Shown here in pieces: positions 36,836 to 45,641 of a DNA stretch of 47,806 bases. Below the pieces are notes generated by a model. The model searched no databases and was not told where the DNA came from. It worked only from the letters and a program-made list of their open reading frames with translations. The stretch spans positions 1 through 47,806 of the forward strand of contig CACFLG010000009.1 in assembly GCA_902567095.1 (NCBI GenBank), given 5' to 3'. Each line of letters starts with the position of its first letter. Position 1 is the stretch's first letter. Both the position numbers and the translations under genes were made by a program. The DNA comes from an uncultured OM182 clade bacterium (GTDB lineage: Bacteria > Pseudomonadota > Gammaproteobacteria > Pseudomonadales > Azotimanducaceae).

Positions 36836-37750
36836 ATGGCAATTGGCATCGGTATGGGAACCTCAGTCTTCCCTTTTGATAATGCAAGAGACTACTTTAA
36901 GTGGGTAGACAAATGCGAAGCTGGGAAAGTGGATTCGATTTGGCAGACTGATCGTCTGGTTTCAAAAGAGTCAATGCTTGAATGTCTTTCTGCGATGGCA
37001 ATTTTAGCTGGGTATACTGAGTCGATTAGGTTTGGGATGAATGTCGCTTCCATAGCGATTCGTGACCCTCTAGTCACTGCTAAGCAATGTGCCACCATCG
37101 ATTATATCAGTGGCGGACGGCTCTTGCCCGCTTTCGGCTTGGGTAGCAAGATCTCCCGAGATTATACTGCTACCAATATCTCGACAAAGGGACGAGGAAA
37201 GAAAGCCGATGAGGCTTTAGAGATTGTGTCTAGGCTTTGGGCCGAAGATTCGGTTACCTTCCAAGGAGAACACTTCTCCTATAAAGATGCTGTCATAACT
37301 CCGAGACCAGCCAATGCCTCTATCCCGCTTTGGATAGGAGGCTCGAGTCAAATAGCAGTTAAGAGGACAGCGAGAATTGGAACCGGCTGGCTGGGCGGAA
37401 TTGATTCTCCAGAGACTGCAGGCGCAGTAGTTTCTGGTGTCAAGGAGGCACTGAAGAACACAGAAAGAGAAATTGACGACGATCATTACGGCGCTACTCT
37501 TCTTTTTAGATTCGGGAATCAAGAAGACAGATCGGTCCTATCGACCACGAAGGGAATAACTGCTCGAATGGGGAAAAATGCCAGAAGGTATTACGTGGTT
37601 GGAAACACCTCAGAAATAGTCGAGAGAATTAAAGAATTTATCGATGTGGGTTGTCAGAAGTTTGTTTTGCTGCCTATGGCATCCGGTACCAAGGAGGTCA
37701 TGGAGCAGACTCGATTATGTATTGATGAAATTATCCCTGAATTTAGCTAG
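36836..37750 (+). CDS. LLM-class F420/FMN-dependent oxidoreductase (fifth in window)
   Basis: A 304-residue luciferase-like TIM-barrel protein. KVDSIWQTDRLV near residue 30-41, SIRFGMNVASIAIRDPLV at 62-79 and the signature GGRLLPAFGLGSK around 93-105 mark the family. TPRPANASIPLWIGGSS in the C-terminal half is also characteristic. An AAGGA site lies before the ATG. It is separate from the F420 operon and less like the three tandem members than they are to each other. Whether it uses F420 or FMN is open. Confidence 0.85.
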   Translation: MAIGIGMGTSVFPFDNARDYFKWVDKCEAGKVDSIWQTDRLVSKESMLECLSAMAILAGYTESIRFGMNVASIAIRDPLVTAKQCATIDYISGGRLLPAFGLGSKISRDYTATNISTKGRGKKADEALEIVSRLWAEDSVTFQGEHFSYKDAVITPRPANASIPLWIGGSSQIAVKRTARIGTGWLGGIDSPETAGAVVSGVKEALKNTEREIDDDHYGATLLFRFGNQEDRSVLSTTKGITARMGKNARRYYVVGNTSEIVERIKEFIDVGCQKFVLLPMASGTKEVMEQTRLCIDEIIPEFS

Positions 37751-37773
37751 TCCAAGTCTAAAAAGTCTCGGTG

Positions 37774-37953
37774 ATGAAAACAGGTCTCTTCAAAGAAAAT
37801 TCTTCTCAAGATTACGTTCTGCTTCTCGAAGGAAAAGAAATTGCGAGATATGCCAGCGTTAAAGAGTTTGTGGATGAGCACGCTGAGCTTTTAGAAAAAC
37901 TTCAAAAAGCTCAAGACGAGCTCTTGGAAAGTTATTATAGAGTGCTCAGTTAG
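37774..37953 (+). CDS. Small conserved-looking hypothetical protein (59 aa)
   Basis: A 59-residue charged protein with a short beta-like start (DYVLLLEGKEIARY) and a long amphipathic helix (EFVDEHAELLEKLQKAQDELLESYYRVL). The regular charge and hydrophobic spacing argue for a real product, though no convincing ribosome binding site is visible. A GTG one codon upstream is an alternative start. It follows the LLM gene by 23 bases and ends four bases short of the convergent Rieske gene. Family not recognised. Confidence 0.5.
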   Translation: MKTGLFKENSSQDYVLLLEGKEIARYASVKEFVDEHAELLEKLQKAQDELLESYYRVLS

Positions 37954-37957
37954 CTTT

Positions 37958-38278
37958 CTAGGTTTCTTCAACGCCGATAGAGATTGTCGTTCCTTCAATA
38001 GATAAGGGGTATTTTTTTATTTCTTCATAAGCCGGTGGCGTTAACGCGTTACCTGTTTTAAGACAGAATTCCGCCCCGTGATAAGGACAGATAATTTTAC
38101 TCTTGTATATATAGCCTCCTTCTAGAGAAAGGGTCGCGTGCGAGCAATAATATGATATTGCGAAATAATCTTCCTCTTCGCGGCATAGTAAAATTTCTTC
38201 ATCATTCAGAGATACATGGAGTTGGTCGTTATCTGAGAATTCGGATTTGTCCGCAACCGGATAAAATTTTGTGGCCAT
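37958..38278 (-). CDS. Rieske [2Fe-2S] ferredoxin
   Basis: A 106-residue soluble Rieske protein. The cluster ligands are Cys45 and His47 (CSH) and Cys64 and His67 (CPYH), followed by a Gly-Ala/Glu-Phe stretch as in ferredoxin components of ring dioxygenases and in NirD-like proteins. It could be a redox partner for an oxygenase; the P450 at 18392 more often uses a 2Fe-2S plant-type or 3Fe-4S ferredoxin, so a link is uncertain. Divergent from the RND transporter gene. Confidence 0.92.
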   Translation of the reverse strand: MATKFYPVADKSEFSDNDQLHVSLNDEEILLCREEEDYFAISYYCSHATLSLEGGYIYKSKIICPYHGAEFCLKTGNALTPPAYEEIKKYPLSIEGTTISIGVEET

Positions 38279-38308
38279 AAGTAATCAACTTTTATCGAAC
38301 GTCTTGGA

Positions 38309-38328
38309 CGAGTTAGCTCGCTTATAAT
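38309..38328 (+). promoter_or_regulatory. Candidate -10 with adjoining inverted repeat for the RND gene
   Basis: A perfect TATAAT lies at 38323-38328, 65 bases before the RND start codon. It is directly preceded by CGAG-TTAG-CTCG (38309-38320), an inverted repeat that could be an operator in the spacer. No good -35 occurs at 16-18 bases, so an activator may be needed. Pattern match only. Confidence 0.35.
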
Positions 38329-38392
38329 ACAAAAAGATAATTCCAACGCAACAGCTCATACGATACAGTAGGACTTCGAAATAGGAGTTCCT

Positions 38393-40687
38393 TTGAGCGC
38401 AAGGTTTTCACAAGCAGTCATTGCTCACAGATGGTTGGTAGTGTTTGTAACACTTTTAATTTGTTTGCCGCTAGGCTACGGAATTAAATTTTTGACGATC
38501 TCTCAAGAATCGAGAGACATGTTTGGCCCAAAAAATCCGCAGCTACGCGCATTCGAGGAGCTCGAAGAGACTTTTACTCGAGTAGAGAATGTTTTTTTTG
38601 TGCTCGCACCCAAAGAAGGAGACATTTTCACTCTCGAGACTCTGTCTGTGATTGAGACTCTCACGGAAGAAGCCTGGACAACCGAATACGTAAACAGAGT
38701 CGATTCTATAACTAATTATCAGCATACCGCTGCAGAGGGTGATGATCTTCTAGTCGATAAGCTAATCCCACTCGCAGATAACCTTTTGGTCCAGGATTTG
38801 GATCGTATTCGTAACATAGCTCTTAATGAACCGTTAATTCTCAATCGTCTTGTTTCCGGAGATGGTCGAGTGGCGGGGATCAATATTGATTTGCACTTTG
38901 ATGGTGAACAAGATCAAGCGGTAAGGAAAGCAAATTGGGCGTGGGCTAAAAAAGAACAATTGATGCGGGATCATGATTGGTTAGATGTCTACGTTACCGG
39001 ATCTACGATGATTAGCGCTAGTTTTGCTGAAACAGGTCTAAGAGACGTCAAAACTCAAACGCCCCTAATGTATATTTTTGTAATTACACTTATGATCATC
39101 CTTTTGAGAGCCATCTCCGGCGTAATTGCGATCGTCGTAACGACTTTTTTGACCCTTGTTTCAGCGATGGGTTTGGCAGGCTGGTTAGGTCTATCTCTTA
39201 CTCCGATTTCTTCGAATATTCCAGTAATCATATTAACGGTAGTTGTTGCTCACGGTATTCATCTTATGGTTGCCTACTATCAACGATTAAGAAAAGGATT
39301 AGACAAAAACACTGCCTTGATTGAATCGATAATAGCGAACTTACAGCCTATCTTCCTAACCAGCGTTTCTACGGCGATTGGTTTTTTTAGTTTAAATGTT
39401 TTAGCGGACGTGCCCCCGATTCAACAAATCGGGAACATAGTGGGTTTTGCGGTTTGTTTGGCTTTTTTCTTGTCTCTAACTTTTTTGCCTGCGTTTACCT
39501 CCATATTACCAAATCGGGTGGGGTTGAGTTCATCTCACTCGGAATCGTTTATGGAAAAGTTTGCGGACTGGGTGATACGAAATCGAAATGGTTTGCTGGT
39601 TGGGACTTCTTTGACAGCTTTTTTCTTAATGTCGCTAGCCCCTTTAAATATTGTGAGTGATCAATTCAGTAAGTACTTTGCGGAAGGCACCTCAATAAGG
39701 ACCGATACTGACTTTACTGATGAAAATCTAGGAGGATTGTATCGAATAGAATATTCTCTAGACACGAAGAAATCGCAAGGCGTGACCGATCCCGATTACC
39801 TCAACACAGTAGAGGAATTTGCCGAGTGGTATAGAGAGCAAAAACACGTTACACATGTGAATACTTATACGGACGTCCTTAAGCAGCTAAATCAGCGCTT
39901 AAATCGTAATCAAGAAGATTATTACAAAGTGCCCGAAACTAAAGAATTGTCCTCTCAGTATTTGCTTCTCTATGAGTTATCTCTTCCCTTGGGCCTTGAC
40001 CTCAATAATATGCTGAGCTTTGATAAGTCTGCATCTCGAATGATTGTTTCGCTTCCCAGTCTTAAGACTTACGAGTTCGTTGAAATACAAGAGAAAGCAA
40101 AAAATTGGTTAAAGGAAAACTCGCCCGATCTTTTCCAAGAGGGATCAGCCCTTTCTTTAATGTTTACGCATATTGGTATTCGCACCATGTTGGGAGGCGT
40201 TAAAGGTGCATTCTTAGCACTTGTCTTGATTACAATTGCGCTTATGATTTCTTTTAGATCAATAAAAATGGGACTGGTCAGCGTTTTGCCAAATCTTCTG
40301 CCGGGAGCAACCGGGTTTGGTGTTTGGTATTTGCTTTCTGGTGAAGTGGGGTTTTCTCTTGCGATGGTGCTTGGAATCACTATGGGAATAGTTGTTGATG
40401 ACACCGTTCATTTCCTAACAAAATATCTGCGCGCCAGAGAAACCAGGTCTCCAGAGGATGCTGTTAGATATGCGTTCAGTAGCGTCGGAGTAGCTCTAGC
40501 CATTACCACTTTGGTTCTAGTAGTGGGTTTTTCAATGCTCGGAATGTCAGACTTTAAGATGAATAGTGATCCAGGCTATATGGTAGGAATTGTCATTACG
40601 ATTGCGTTGATTTTCGATTTCCTTCTTCTTCCCCCGTTGTTGATTAATTTTGATAAGTTTATTTATCGCCAAGCAAAAAGCGGTTGA
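38393..40687 (+). CDS. RND-superfamily lipid/hydrophobe exporter (MMPL/HAE3-like)
   Basis: A 764-residue membrane protein with two repeats of one helix, a periplasmic domain and five helices. The first helix is near residues 13-33, then a periplasmic part to about 220, a helix bundle to 375, and the second half repeats this pattern. MGIVVDDTVHFLTKYLRAR in the second bundle carries the Asp pair used for proton coupling. Homologues of this size are HAE3/MMPL type and often move hopanoids, sterols or other lipids. The TTG start has an AGGAG site 7 bases upstream. The last 25 bases overlap the convergent Nudix gene. Confidence 0.9.
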   Translation: MSARFSQAVIAHRWLVVFVTLLICLPLGYGIKFLTISQESRDMFGPKNPQLRAFEELEETFTRVENVFFVLAPKEGDIFTLETLSVIETLTEEAWTTEYVNRVDSITNYQHTAAEGDDLLVDKLIPLADNLLVQDLDRIRNIALNEPLILNRLVSGDGRVAGINIDLHFDGEQDQAVRKANWAWAKKEQLMRDHDWLDVYVTGSTMISASFAETGLRDVKTQTPLMYIFVITLMIILLRAISGVIAIVVTTFLTLVSAMGLAGWLGLSLTPISSNIPVIILTVVVAHGIHLMVAYYQRLRKGLDKNTALIESIIANLQPIFLTSVSTAIGFFSLNVLADVPPIQQIGNIVGFAVCLAFFLSLTFLPAFTSILPNRVGLSSSHSESFMEKFADWVIRNRNGLLVGTSLTAFFLMSLAPLNIVSDQFSKYFAEGTSIRTDTDFTDENLGGLYRIEYSLDTKKSQGVTDPDYLNTVEEFAEWYREQKHVTHVNTYTDVLKQLNQRLNRNQEDYYKVPETKELSSQYLLLYELSLPLGLDLNNMLSFDKSASRMIVSLPSLKTYEFVEIQEKAKNWLKENSPDLFQEGSALSLMFTHIGIRTMLGGVKGAFLALVLITIALMISFRSIKMGLVSVLPNLLPGATGFGVWYLLSGEVGFSLAMVLGITMGIVVDDTVHFLTKYLRARETRSPEDAVRYAFSSVGVALAITTLVLVVGFSMLGMSDFKMNSDPGYMVGIVITIALIFDFLLLPPLLINFDKFIYRQAKSG

Positions 40688-41298
40688 TCAAAATCTAAAA
40701 CTCGTGTGTCCCGTCCTAAAATAGCAACCTCACGAAACTGGTAGAGCATCGCGGCAGTTGGAGCATAAATTCGGTCGTCTAGATAATTCATGGAGAGGAC
40801 TTGTCTATCACTTTGGGGAATGTTTTCTAGGTTAGGCGAATCTTTCCTTACTAATTCGCTAAACGAGAAAAAATGCACTGAGGCAACTTCAGAAGGGTTT
40901 CCCACTACATCATTTTGTTTGGCGTCGGCCAAAATAACCACCGGCGTAATAACGTAACCCGATCTAGTCACATAATCATCCAGAGTACCTAATACGGCGT
41001 CATCTGAAACGCAGATATTTACCTCCTCTTCAAGCTCCCTTACGGCGGCATCTATCAGGCTTTCGTTGCTGTCGAGGCGACCCCCGGGCAAGGCCCACTG
41101 TCCGCTATGTTCTTTTAATTTCGATGATCGCCGCGTCACGACTACCGAGGATTCACCCTCGAATTCGCAGATTGTGATTGCAACCGCGGCTTGTTTTTTC
41201 CCCTCAGACGATTGTCTTAAATCGTTAAACTCACTTAAGTTAGATCGCACATGATTTTCGAGCGATGGACGGAAAGAAAAATTAGTTAATCTTTTCAT
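40663..41298 (-). CDS. Nudix hydrolase (CoA pyrophosphatase-like)
   Basis: A 211-residue Nudix protein. The Nudix box spans GGRLDSNESLIDAAVRELEEEVNI, with the metal-binding REXXEE intact but Val in place of the usual second Gly. The preceding ALPGGR and the REL/CoA-type surroundings (KLKEHSGQWALPGG) resemble NudL/YeaB and NUDT7-like enzymes that cleave CoA and acyl-CoA to 3'-phospho-ADP and phosphopantetheine. That would fit a region devoted to acyl-CoA metabolism. The 3' end overlaps the RND gene on the other strand. Confidence 0.88.
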   Translation of the reverse strand: MKRLTNFSFRPSLENHVRSNLSEFNDLRQSSEGKKQAAVAITICEFEGESSVVVTRRSSKLKEHSGQWALPGGRLDSNESLIDAAVRELEEEVNICVSDDAVLGTLDDYVTRSGYVITPVVILADAKQNDVVGNPSEVASVHFFSFSELVRKDSPNLENIPQSDRQVLSMNYLDDRIYAPTAAMLYQFREVAILGRDTRVLDFDQPLFAWR

Positions 41299-41358
41299 TG
41301 GCGTTTTCTGTTTCAGGTTAGCTTTATCTGATTGCCCCGAAGGAGCTTTTCCTAAAAA

Positions 41359-42999
41359 CTAGCCGCTCCTCAGATCGGGCAGCTCGTAGTTTTCCTCAGC
41401 GAGATTGCTACGAATAGTTTTTTTATCTATTTTCCCGGTAGAAGTTAAGGGAAGTTCGTCAACAAATATGACGTCGTCCGGAAGTTGCCACTTGGCGAAA
41501 ATCGTTGAGCAATGCTCTAATATCAATTCGCTGGTCGTGTTCGCACCTTCTACTGCGACAACCAAGGCGACCGGTCGTTCGTCCCACTTGGGATGAGGGT
41601 AAGCCACTACAGCTGCTTGCCGAATTCCTTCGAGCGCGACGATATGGTTCTCAAGATCAACTGACGAAATCCACTCACCCCCAGATTTGATAAGATCTTT
41701 TGATCTGTCCGCGATGATTAAATACTGCTCAGCATCGATTTTCGCAATGTCACCCGTGATTAACCACTCACCATGGAATTTATCCGGCTGCTCATCTTTG
41801 TAATATTCTGAGCAAATCCAAGGTCCCTTGATTAATAATTCTCCAACGCTCTCGCCATCATGTGGAACGGGGTTCCAGTTTTCGTCAACAATTTCCATTT
41901 CTAAACCAGGCATTAAAAGGCCGGCTTTCCCGGTGTTCGCAAACTGTTCCTCTTCGGTGATCGTTAGGTGAGATCTTTTCGCGACTTTTCTTGAGAGGGT
42001 CCCGAGAGGGTTAGTTTCGGTCATACCCCATCCCTGAACCATCTCAATTCCTAATTCATCTGCGTACCAACGCATAAGGGATATTGGCGGCGAGCTTCCT
42101 CCGCAGGTGAGTCGGCTAAGGTTACTTAAGTCGTATTTCCCCGGAGTCGCTTCGAGTACCGCTTTTACGCCTTGCCAGATAGTGGGAACGCCAGCCGATA
42201 TGGTTACTTCTTCATCGCTCATGAGCTGGACTAACCGCTCCGGATCCATATAGCGATGGGGCATTACTTGTTTACACCCTAGCATTGAGGCGGAAAATGG
42301 CAGCCCCCAGCCCATTGCATGAAACATCGGAACGATCCCACAGACGGCATCGACCGCGGAGAGGCTCATAGAGTCCGTCATTGACTGGGTAATGGTATGA
42401 AGATAAGTAGATCTGTTCGTGTACATGACGCCCTTAGGCTTTCCAGTGGTGCCGCTTGTGTAGCAAAGACCCATGGGAGCATTTTCATCTAAGTTTGGCC
42501 ATACGAACTCCTCTGGATGTTCTTGAATGAATTTTTCATAATCAATTTGGTTTTTCTTTTCTAGCGTCGTGTTTTCACCTTCGCTACAGACGACCAATAA
42601 CTCCACGGTAGGGGTTTTTGAAAGTATCGGTTCTACTAAAGGCAAAAGATCTTCGTCTACAAATATTATTCGGTTCTCCGCATGATTAATTATGTAGGTG
42701 AGATCATGAGGAGACAGTCTTATGTTCAGAGTGTGAAGGACACACCCCATTGATGGGATGGCTTGATAGAGCTCTAAGTGTCTGTAATTGTTCCACATAA
42801 AGCTACCAATTCGGTCGCCTTCCTTAATTCCAAATTCGTTTAGCGCATTTGCTAATTTCTTAACTCTTTGCGAGGTAGTTTTTAAGGTTTGGCGATGGGT
42901 GCCATTCTCACGAAGTGTGACAATTTCTACATTGGGGTCGAGGACGGCTCCGCGATGCAGGATCCTAGACATTAGTAGGGGTGTTTGCTGCATTGTCAT
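41359..42999 (-). CDS. Medium/long-chain acyl-CoA synthetase (AlkK-like)
   Basis: A 546-residue AMP-forming acyl-CoA ligase. Visible motifs are LNIRLSP (91-97), CYTSGTTGKPKG (179-190), QGWGMTETNPLG, ITGDIAKIDAEQYLIIADRSKDLIKSGGEWIS, and TGKIDKKTIR with the catalytic Lys. NIRLSPHDLTYIINHAEN and MLGCKQVMPHRYMDPE are hallmark AlkK-like wording, a group acting on medium-chain and dicarboxylic or branched acids. ATG at 42999 or, two codons on, 42993 may start it. Its upstream region has the 14-base motif shared with the synthetase at 2617. Confidence 0.92.
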   Translation of the reverse strand: MTMQQTPLLMSRILHRGAVLDPNVEIVTLRENGTHRQTLKTTSQRVKKLANALNEFGIKEGDRIGSFMWNNYRHLELYQAIPSMGCVLHTLNIRLSPHDLTYIINHAENRIIFVDEDLLPLVEPILSKTPTVELLVVCSEGENTTLEKKNQIDYEKFIQEHPEEFVWPNLDENAPMGLCYTSGTTGKPKGVMYTNRSTYLHTITQSMTDSMSLSAVDAVCGIVPMFHAMGWGLPFSASMLGCKQVMPHRYMDPERLVQLMSDEEVTISAGVPTIWQGVKAVLEATPGKYDLSNLSRLTCGGSSPPISLMRWYADELGIEMVQGWGMTETNPLGTLSRKVAKRSHLTITEEEQFANTGKAGLLMPGLEMEIVDENWNPVPHDGESVGELLIKGPWICSEYYKDEQPDKFHGEWLITGDIAKIDAEQYLIIADRSKDLIKSGGEWISSVDLENHIVALEGIRQAAVVAYPHPKWDERPVALVVAVEGANTTSELILEHCSTIFAKWQLPDDVIFVDELPLTSTGKIDKKTIRSNLAEENYELPDLRSG

Positions 43000-43040
43000 T
43001 TTTCTGACCTTTCAAGCTTTAAAAACATGAACCTTAACTT

Positions 43041-43064
43041 TATCTGATAGAGATAAAAAGTTCA
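43041..43064 (-). promoter_or_regulatory. Candidate operator, copy 2, upstream of the AlkK-like synthetase
   Basis: TATCT-N5-AGATA (43041-43055) followed by AAAAGTTCA. The right 14 bases are identical with 4463-4476. This copy begins 42 bases before the ATG of the synthetase. Sequence identity extends over the right half only, with the left TATCT arm kept and the spacer one base longer. Confidence 0.45.
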
Positions 43065-43098
43065 TTATCAACGAGAAGGGTGAGGTGAGTAGAAGCAG

Positions 43099-44016
43099 TT
43101 AAATATTTTCTTGTTTATTTCTCTTTCTCAGTGCGTCTAATGAGAAGATAGCGAGCGCGATCCAGATAAACCCAAAAGCAACGCCTCTTTCCAAATTGAA
43201 GGGCTCGAGAAAAAAGAAAATCGCAATAAGTAGCGATATTGTCGGCGCGATATATTGGAGCATCCCGATCGTCGTAAGGTTTAGTCGTGATACAGCGGCA
43301 GTGAAAAAGAGCAGAGGGAAAACGGTTACAAGGCCTCCAAAACATAGAAAAACATCTGTGGTCTGGTCCATACCAAAACGAAGGTCACCCAGTGTCCCTG
43401 ACCAGATAATAAACGCAAGCGCAAAGGGAAGAGCCAATAAAGTCTCAATAGCGAGCCCGGCGATTGGGTCAATTGAAAGGGTTTTCCTTATTAAGCCGTA
43501 GAGTCCAAAACTGAAAGCAAGGCTAAGCGAAATCCAGGGAACCTTGCCAAATATTAATAGCTGTAAGCTTATTCCTAAGCCCGCAATAATTACTGCTAGC
43601 CATTGCATCTTCCCTAGTGATTCTTTTAAAAAAACCAGCCCAAGAAATACACTGACAATTGGGTTTATAAAGTAACCCAAAGCGGTTTCAGTAATATTGT
43701 CGTTGATTACGGCAAATGTAAAAACTAGCCAGTTCACTGCAATGAGAATTGAGGAGGCTAAAAGTTTGGGAATTTGCGAAGGCTTTGGAATAACCAGATG
43801 AGCTTTTTTTCTTATAAAAAGTATTAACAAAAGGAGAATCGCTGCCCAAATTATTCTATGACTTAATATCTCTAGCGGTGGCACATGGTCGATAGGCAGG
43901 TAATAGAGCGGCACGAGACCCCAGAAAACAACCGCTGTCAAAGCGAAATAAAGCCCTTTTTTCTTTTCGAGCAAGTCTAGGCTTTCTTTTTGTTCTACAG
44001 GGTTTAGTGTGCGCAA
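43099..44016 (-). CDS. rarD: EamA/DMT-family transporter RarD
   Basis: A 305-residue protein with ten predicted membrane helices. GLYFALTAVVFWGLVPLYY (21-39) and LEILSHRIIWAAILLL are the RarD start; NWLVFTFAVINDNITETALGYFINP is the clear RarD signature. Such proteins are drug/metabolite exporters of unknown substrate (chloramphenicol sensitivity protein in E. coli terms). The start is a TTG at 44016 without a good ribosome binding site, so it may begin somewhat later. It is downstream of the methyltransferase at 44033 in the same direction. Confidence 0.93.
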   Translation of the reverse strand: MRTLNPVEQKESLDLLEKKKGLYFALTAVVFWGLVPLYYLPIDHVPPLEILSHRIIWAAILLLLILFIRKKAHLVIPKPSQIPKLLASSILIAVNWLVFTFAVINDNITETALGYFINPIVSVFLGLVFLKESLGKMQWLAVIIAGLGISLQLLIFGKVPWISLSLAFSFGLYGLIRKTLSIDPIAGLAIETLLALPFALAFIIWSGTLGDLRFGMDQTTDVFLCFGGLVTVFPLLFFTAAVSRLNLTTIGMLQYIAPTISLLIAIFFFLEPFNLERGVAFGFIWIALAIFSLDALRKRNKQENI

Positions 44017-44032
44017 AATAATGACTAAGTTT

Positions 44033-44644
44033 TTAACTAACGATTAGAATCTCGCCCGAGGCTCGAACAGGGCGTCTTAAAAATTTGGTAACCAATTCTA
44101 CGTTTTCGAATTTTTGTTCGCAGTTCATGGCCAAATCGGTGAACGGAGGGCGACAAGGATCAGCGATCAATACTTGGCGTACTCCGGCCTTCTTGGCGCG
44201 ACCGATTAATCGAAGCAGTTGTTCGGCCATTTCGTCCCAAAAGCAGATATCTGCGCCTAAAATAATATCGAATTGACTTAGGTATTCGACGGTTAGTTGA
44301 TTGAAGTTTTTCCTTTCCGCGAACATTTTTTGTCCATTTACCTCTGCATGTAGCTGTAGATAGGGCAAAACGTTTTTATCAGCATCTATGCCGTGCGCTT
44401 TGTTTCCGAATTCCTTTGCACAAAATAGACCGAGTAGCCCCCATCCACATCCAATTTCAAGAACTTTGTGTTTCTTTGGTATCCGATTCTTTTTTAAATA
44501 GCTCATGATCAAAAAGCTCGAGTTCCAAAATTTATTGCCATGGATTTCAGCGACGTAGCCTTCTTTTTTTAATTGTCTTACCTTAGCGTGATTAGAGTTA
44601 AGAATCTTTAGGCCAAAGGCTTGTCGGTAATTGCGCTGAGTCAT
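44033..44644 (-). CDS. Class I SAM-dependent methyltransferase (lysine-methyltransferase-like)
   Basis: A 203-residue Rossmann methyltransferase. The SAM-binding motif EIGCGWGLLGLFCAKEFG lies in the middle, followed by GIDAD as motif II, and FDIILGADICFWDEM as the post-II acidic region. The layout, with NKFWNSSFLIMSYL before motif I, is like the family 16 (METTL20/21/23) protein lysine methyltransferases. The ATG at 44644 is preferred; the open frame begins at a TTG (44650). The target is unknown. Confidence 0.8.
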   Translation of the reverse strand: MTQRNYRQAFGLKILNSNHAKVRQLKKEGYVAEIHGNKFWNSSFLIMSYLKKNRIPKKHKVLEIGCGWGLLGLFCAKEFGNKAHGIDADKNVLPYLQLHAEVNGQKMFAERKNFNQLTVEYLSQFDIILGADICFWDEMAEQLLRLIGRAKKAGVRQVLIADPCRPPFTDLAMNCEQKFENVELVTKFLRRPVRASGEILIVS

Positions 44645-44693
44645 ATACAAGTAGGTCTTGGTAAAAAAGGAGGCTAGTGTAACAGTAGTATCT

Positions 44694-45554
44694 TTACTTC
44701 ACATTAGTTTCTGCGGGGAAGAAAGCATCACGCCCTCTTTGATAATTAAAGAAACTCTGATCAGGGTTTCTGTTTATAAGCGTCCGCTCATACATTGGAT
44801 GATAAAGACTTCTAACTTCATGCTCTATTTCAAAGAGGAAACGCTTCGTCTTCGGATCAATAATCTTGGTAAATCGGTATTGGTTTTGATCAGTCTCATC
44901 CGTAATTAGATTGTTTGATTTGAGAAACTTGTGAGGCCCTGAAAAGTTAGAAACATAAATCGCTATATGATGGCCGTCATAATTGGGATTAAAGTTTTTC
45001 ACCTCTTTAAAACTCAGGAATTGATCTCTCCCTACAAATATTGAACAACCACCGGCCTTCCTTCTTGTCTTGCAGTTCATGACTCGCTCGTAGAAAGACG
45101 CAATTCCCTTAGTTGTCCCAGCCGGAACTTCAAATTCTACGTAAGGAATGCCAAGCTCCATGTCATTGATTGTTCCTTTTTCAATGCACTTCAACCTATT
45201 TCCCCACGGGCAGATTACTGAGATGTGATGCTTGTGCCTAGTGAAATCGAATCGCGTTTTGTTGAGCGGTGAATTTGTTTTACGAAGGCGAGCCTCTAAT
45301 TCGGATAACTTAGGAACGCTGACGCCAACATGTCCACGAAGAATCTGGGGTTTGCCAGTAGGAAGATGAAACTGCTGCTTGCCGGCATTGATCCACATGT
45401 TACCGGGACCCCATTCTATATAGGGGTCCCTGGTTAGGCCCAAGACATTGGCGTAAAAATAAGTGGCAACCGTTTGATCGGGAATAAACAAATTAACGTG
45501 TTCTAAAGAGATTATGTTTCCTACGTCAACCTCGGCTCTGTCGAATTTTTTGAT
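44694..45554 (-). CDS. Double VOC (glyoxalase/dioxygenase-fold) protein, possibly ATC start
   Basis: A protein of about 286 residues with two vicinal-oxygen-chelate modules: ISLEHVNLFIPDQTVATYFYANVLGL to GHVGVSVPKLSELEARL in the first half and VEFEVPAGTTKGIASFYERVM to YDGHHIAIYVSNF in the second. The only perfect ribosome binding site, AGGAGG at 45560-45565, precedes ATC AAA AAA (ATC at 45552-45554) by 5 bases, and the family's LEHVNLFIPD start lies upstream of the first usual codon, a TTG at 45491. Translation from ATC, or an error in the sequence at this spot, would explain it. A lone TTG start would lose the first beta strand. Substrate unknown. Confidence 0.75.
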   Translation of the reverse strand: MKKFDRAEVDVGNIISLEHVNLFIPDQTVATYFYANVLGLTRDPYIEWGPGNMWINAGKQQFHLPTGKPQILRGHVGVSVPKLSELEARLRKTNSPLNKTRFDFTRHKHHISVICPWGNRLKCIEKGTINDMELGIPYVEFEVPAGTTKGIASFYERVMNCKTRRKAGGCSIFVGRDQFLSFKEVKNFNPNYDGHHIAIYVSNFSGPHKFLKSNNLITDETDQNQYRFTKIIDPKTKRFLFEIEHEVRSLYHPMYERTLINRNPDQSFFNYQRGRDAFFPAETNVK

Positions 45555-45641
45555 TTGATCCTCCTCGCCTTAAAAAAATTATTTAGACTTCATGAAAACC
45601 CAGTAACTTTTTCGCTTCAACAAACCCTTTATGGGGCTTGC

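Noticed and set aside
41066-41254. Plus-strand frame antisense to the Nudix gene
   Set aside because: Overlaps the Nudix box on the other strand and has no start signals.
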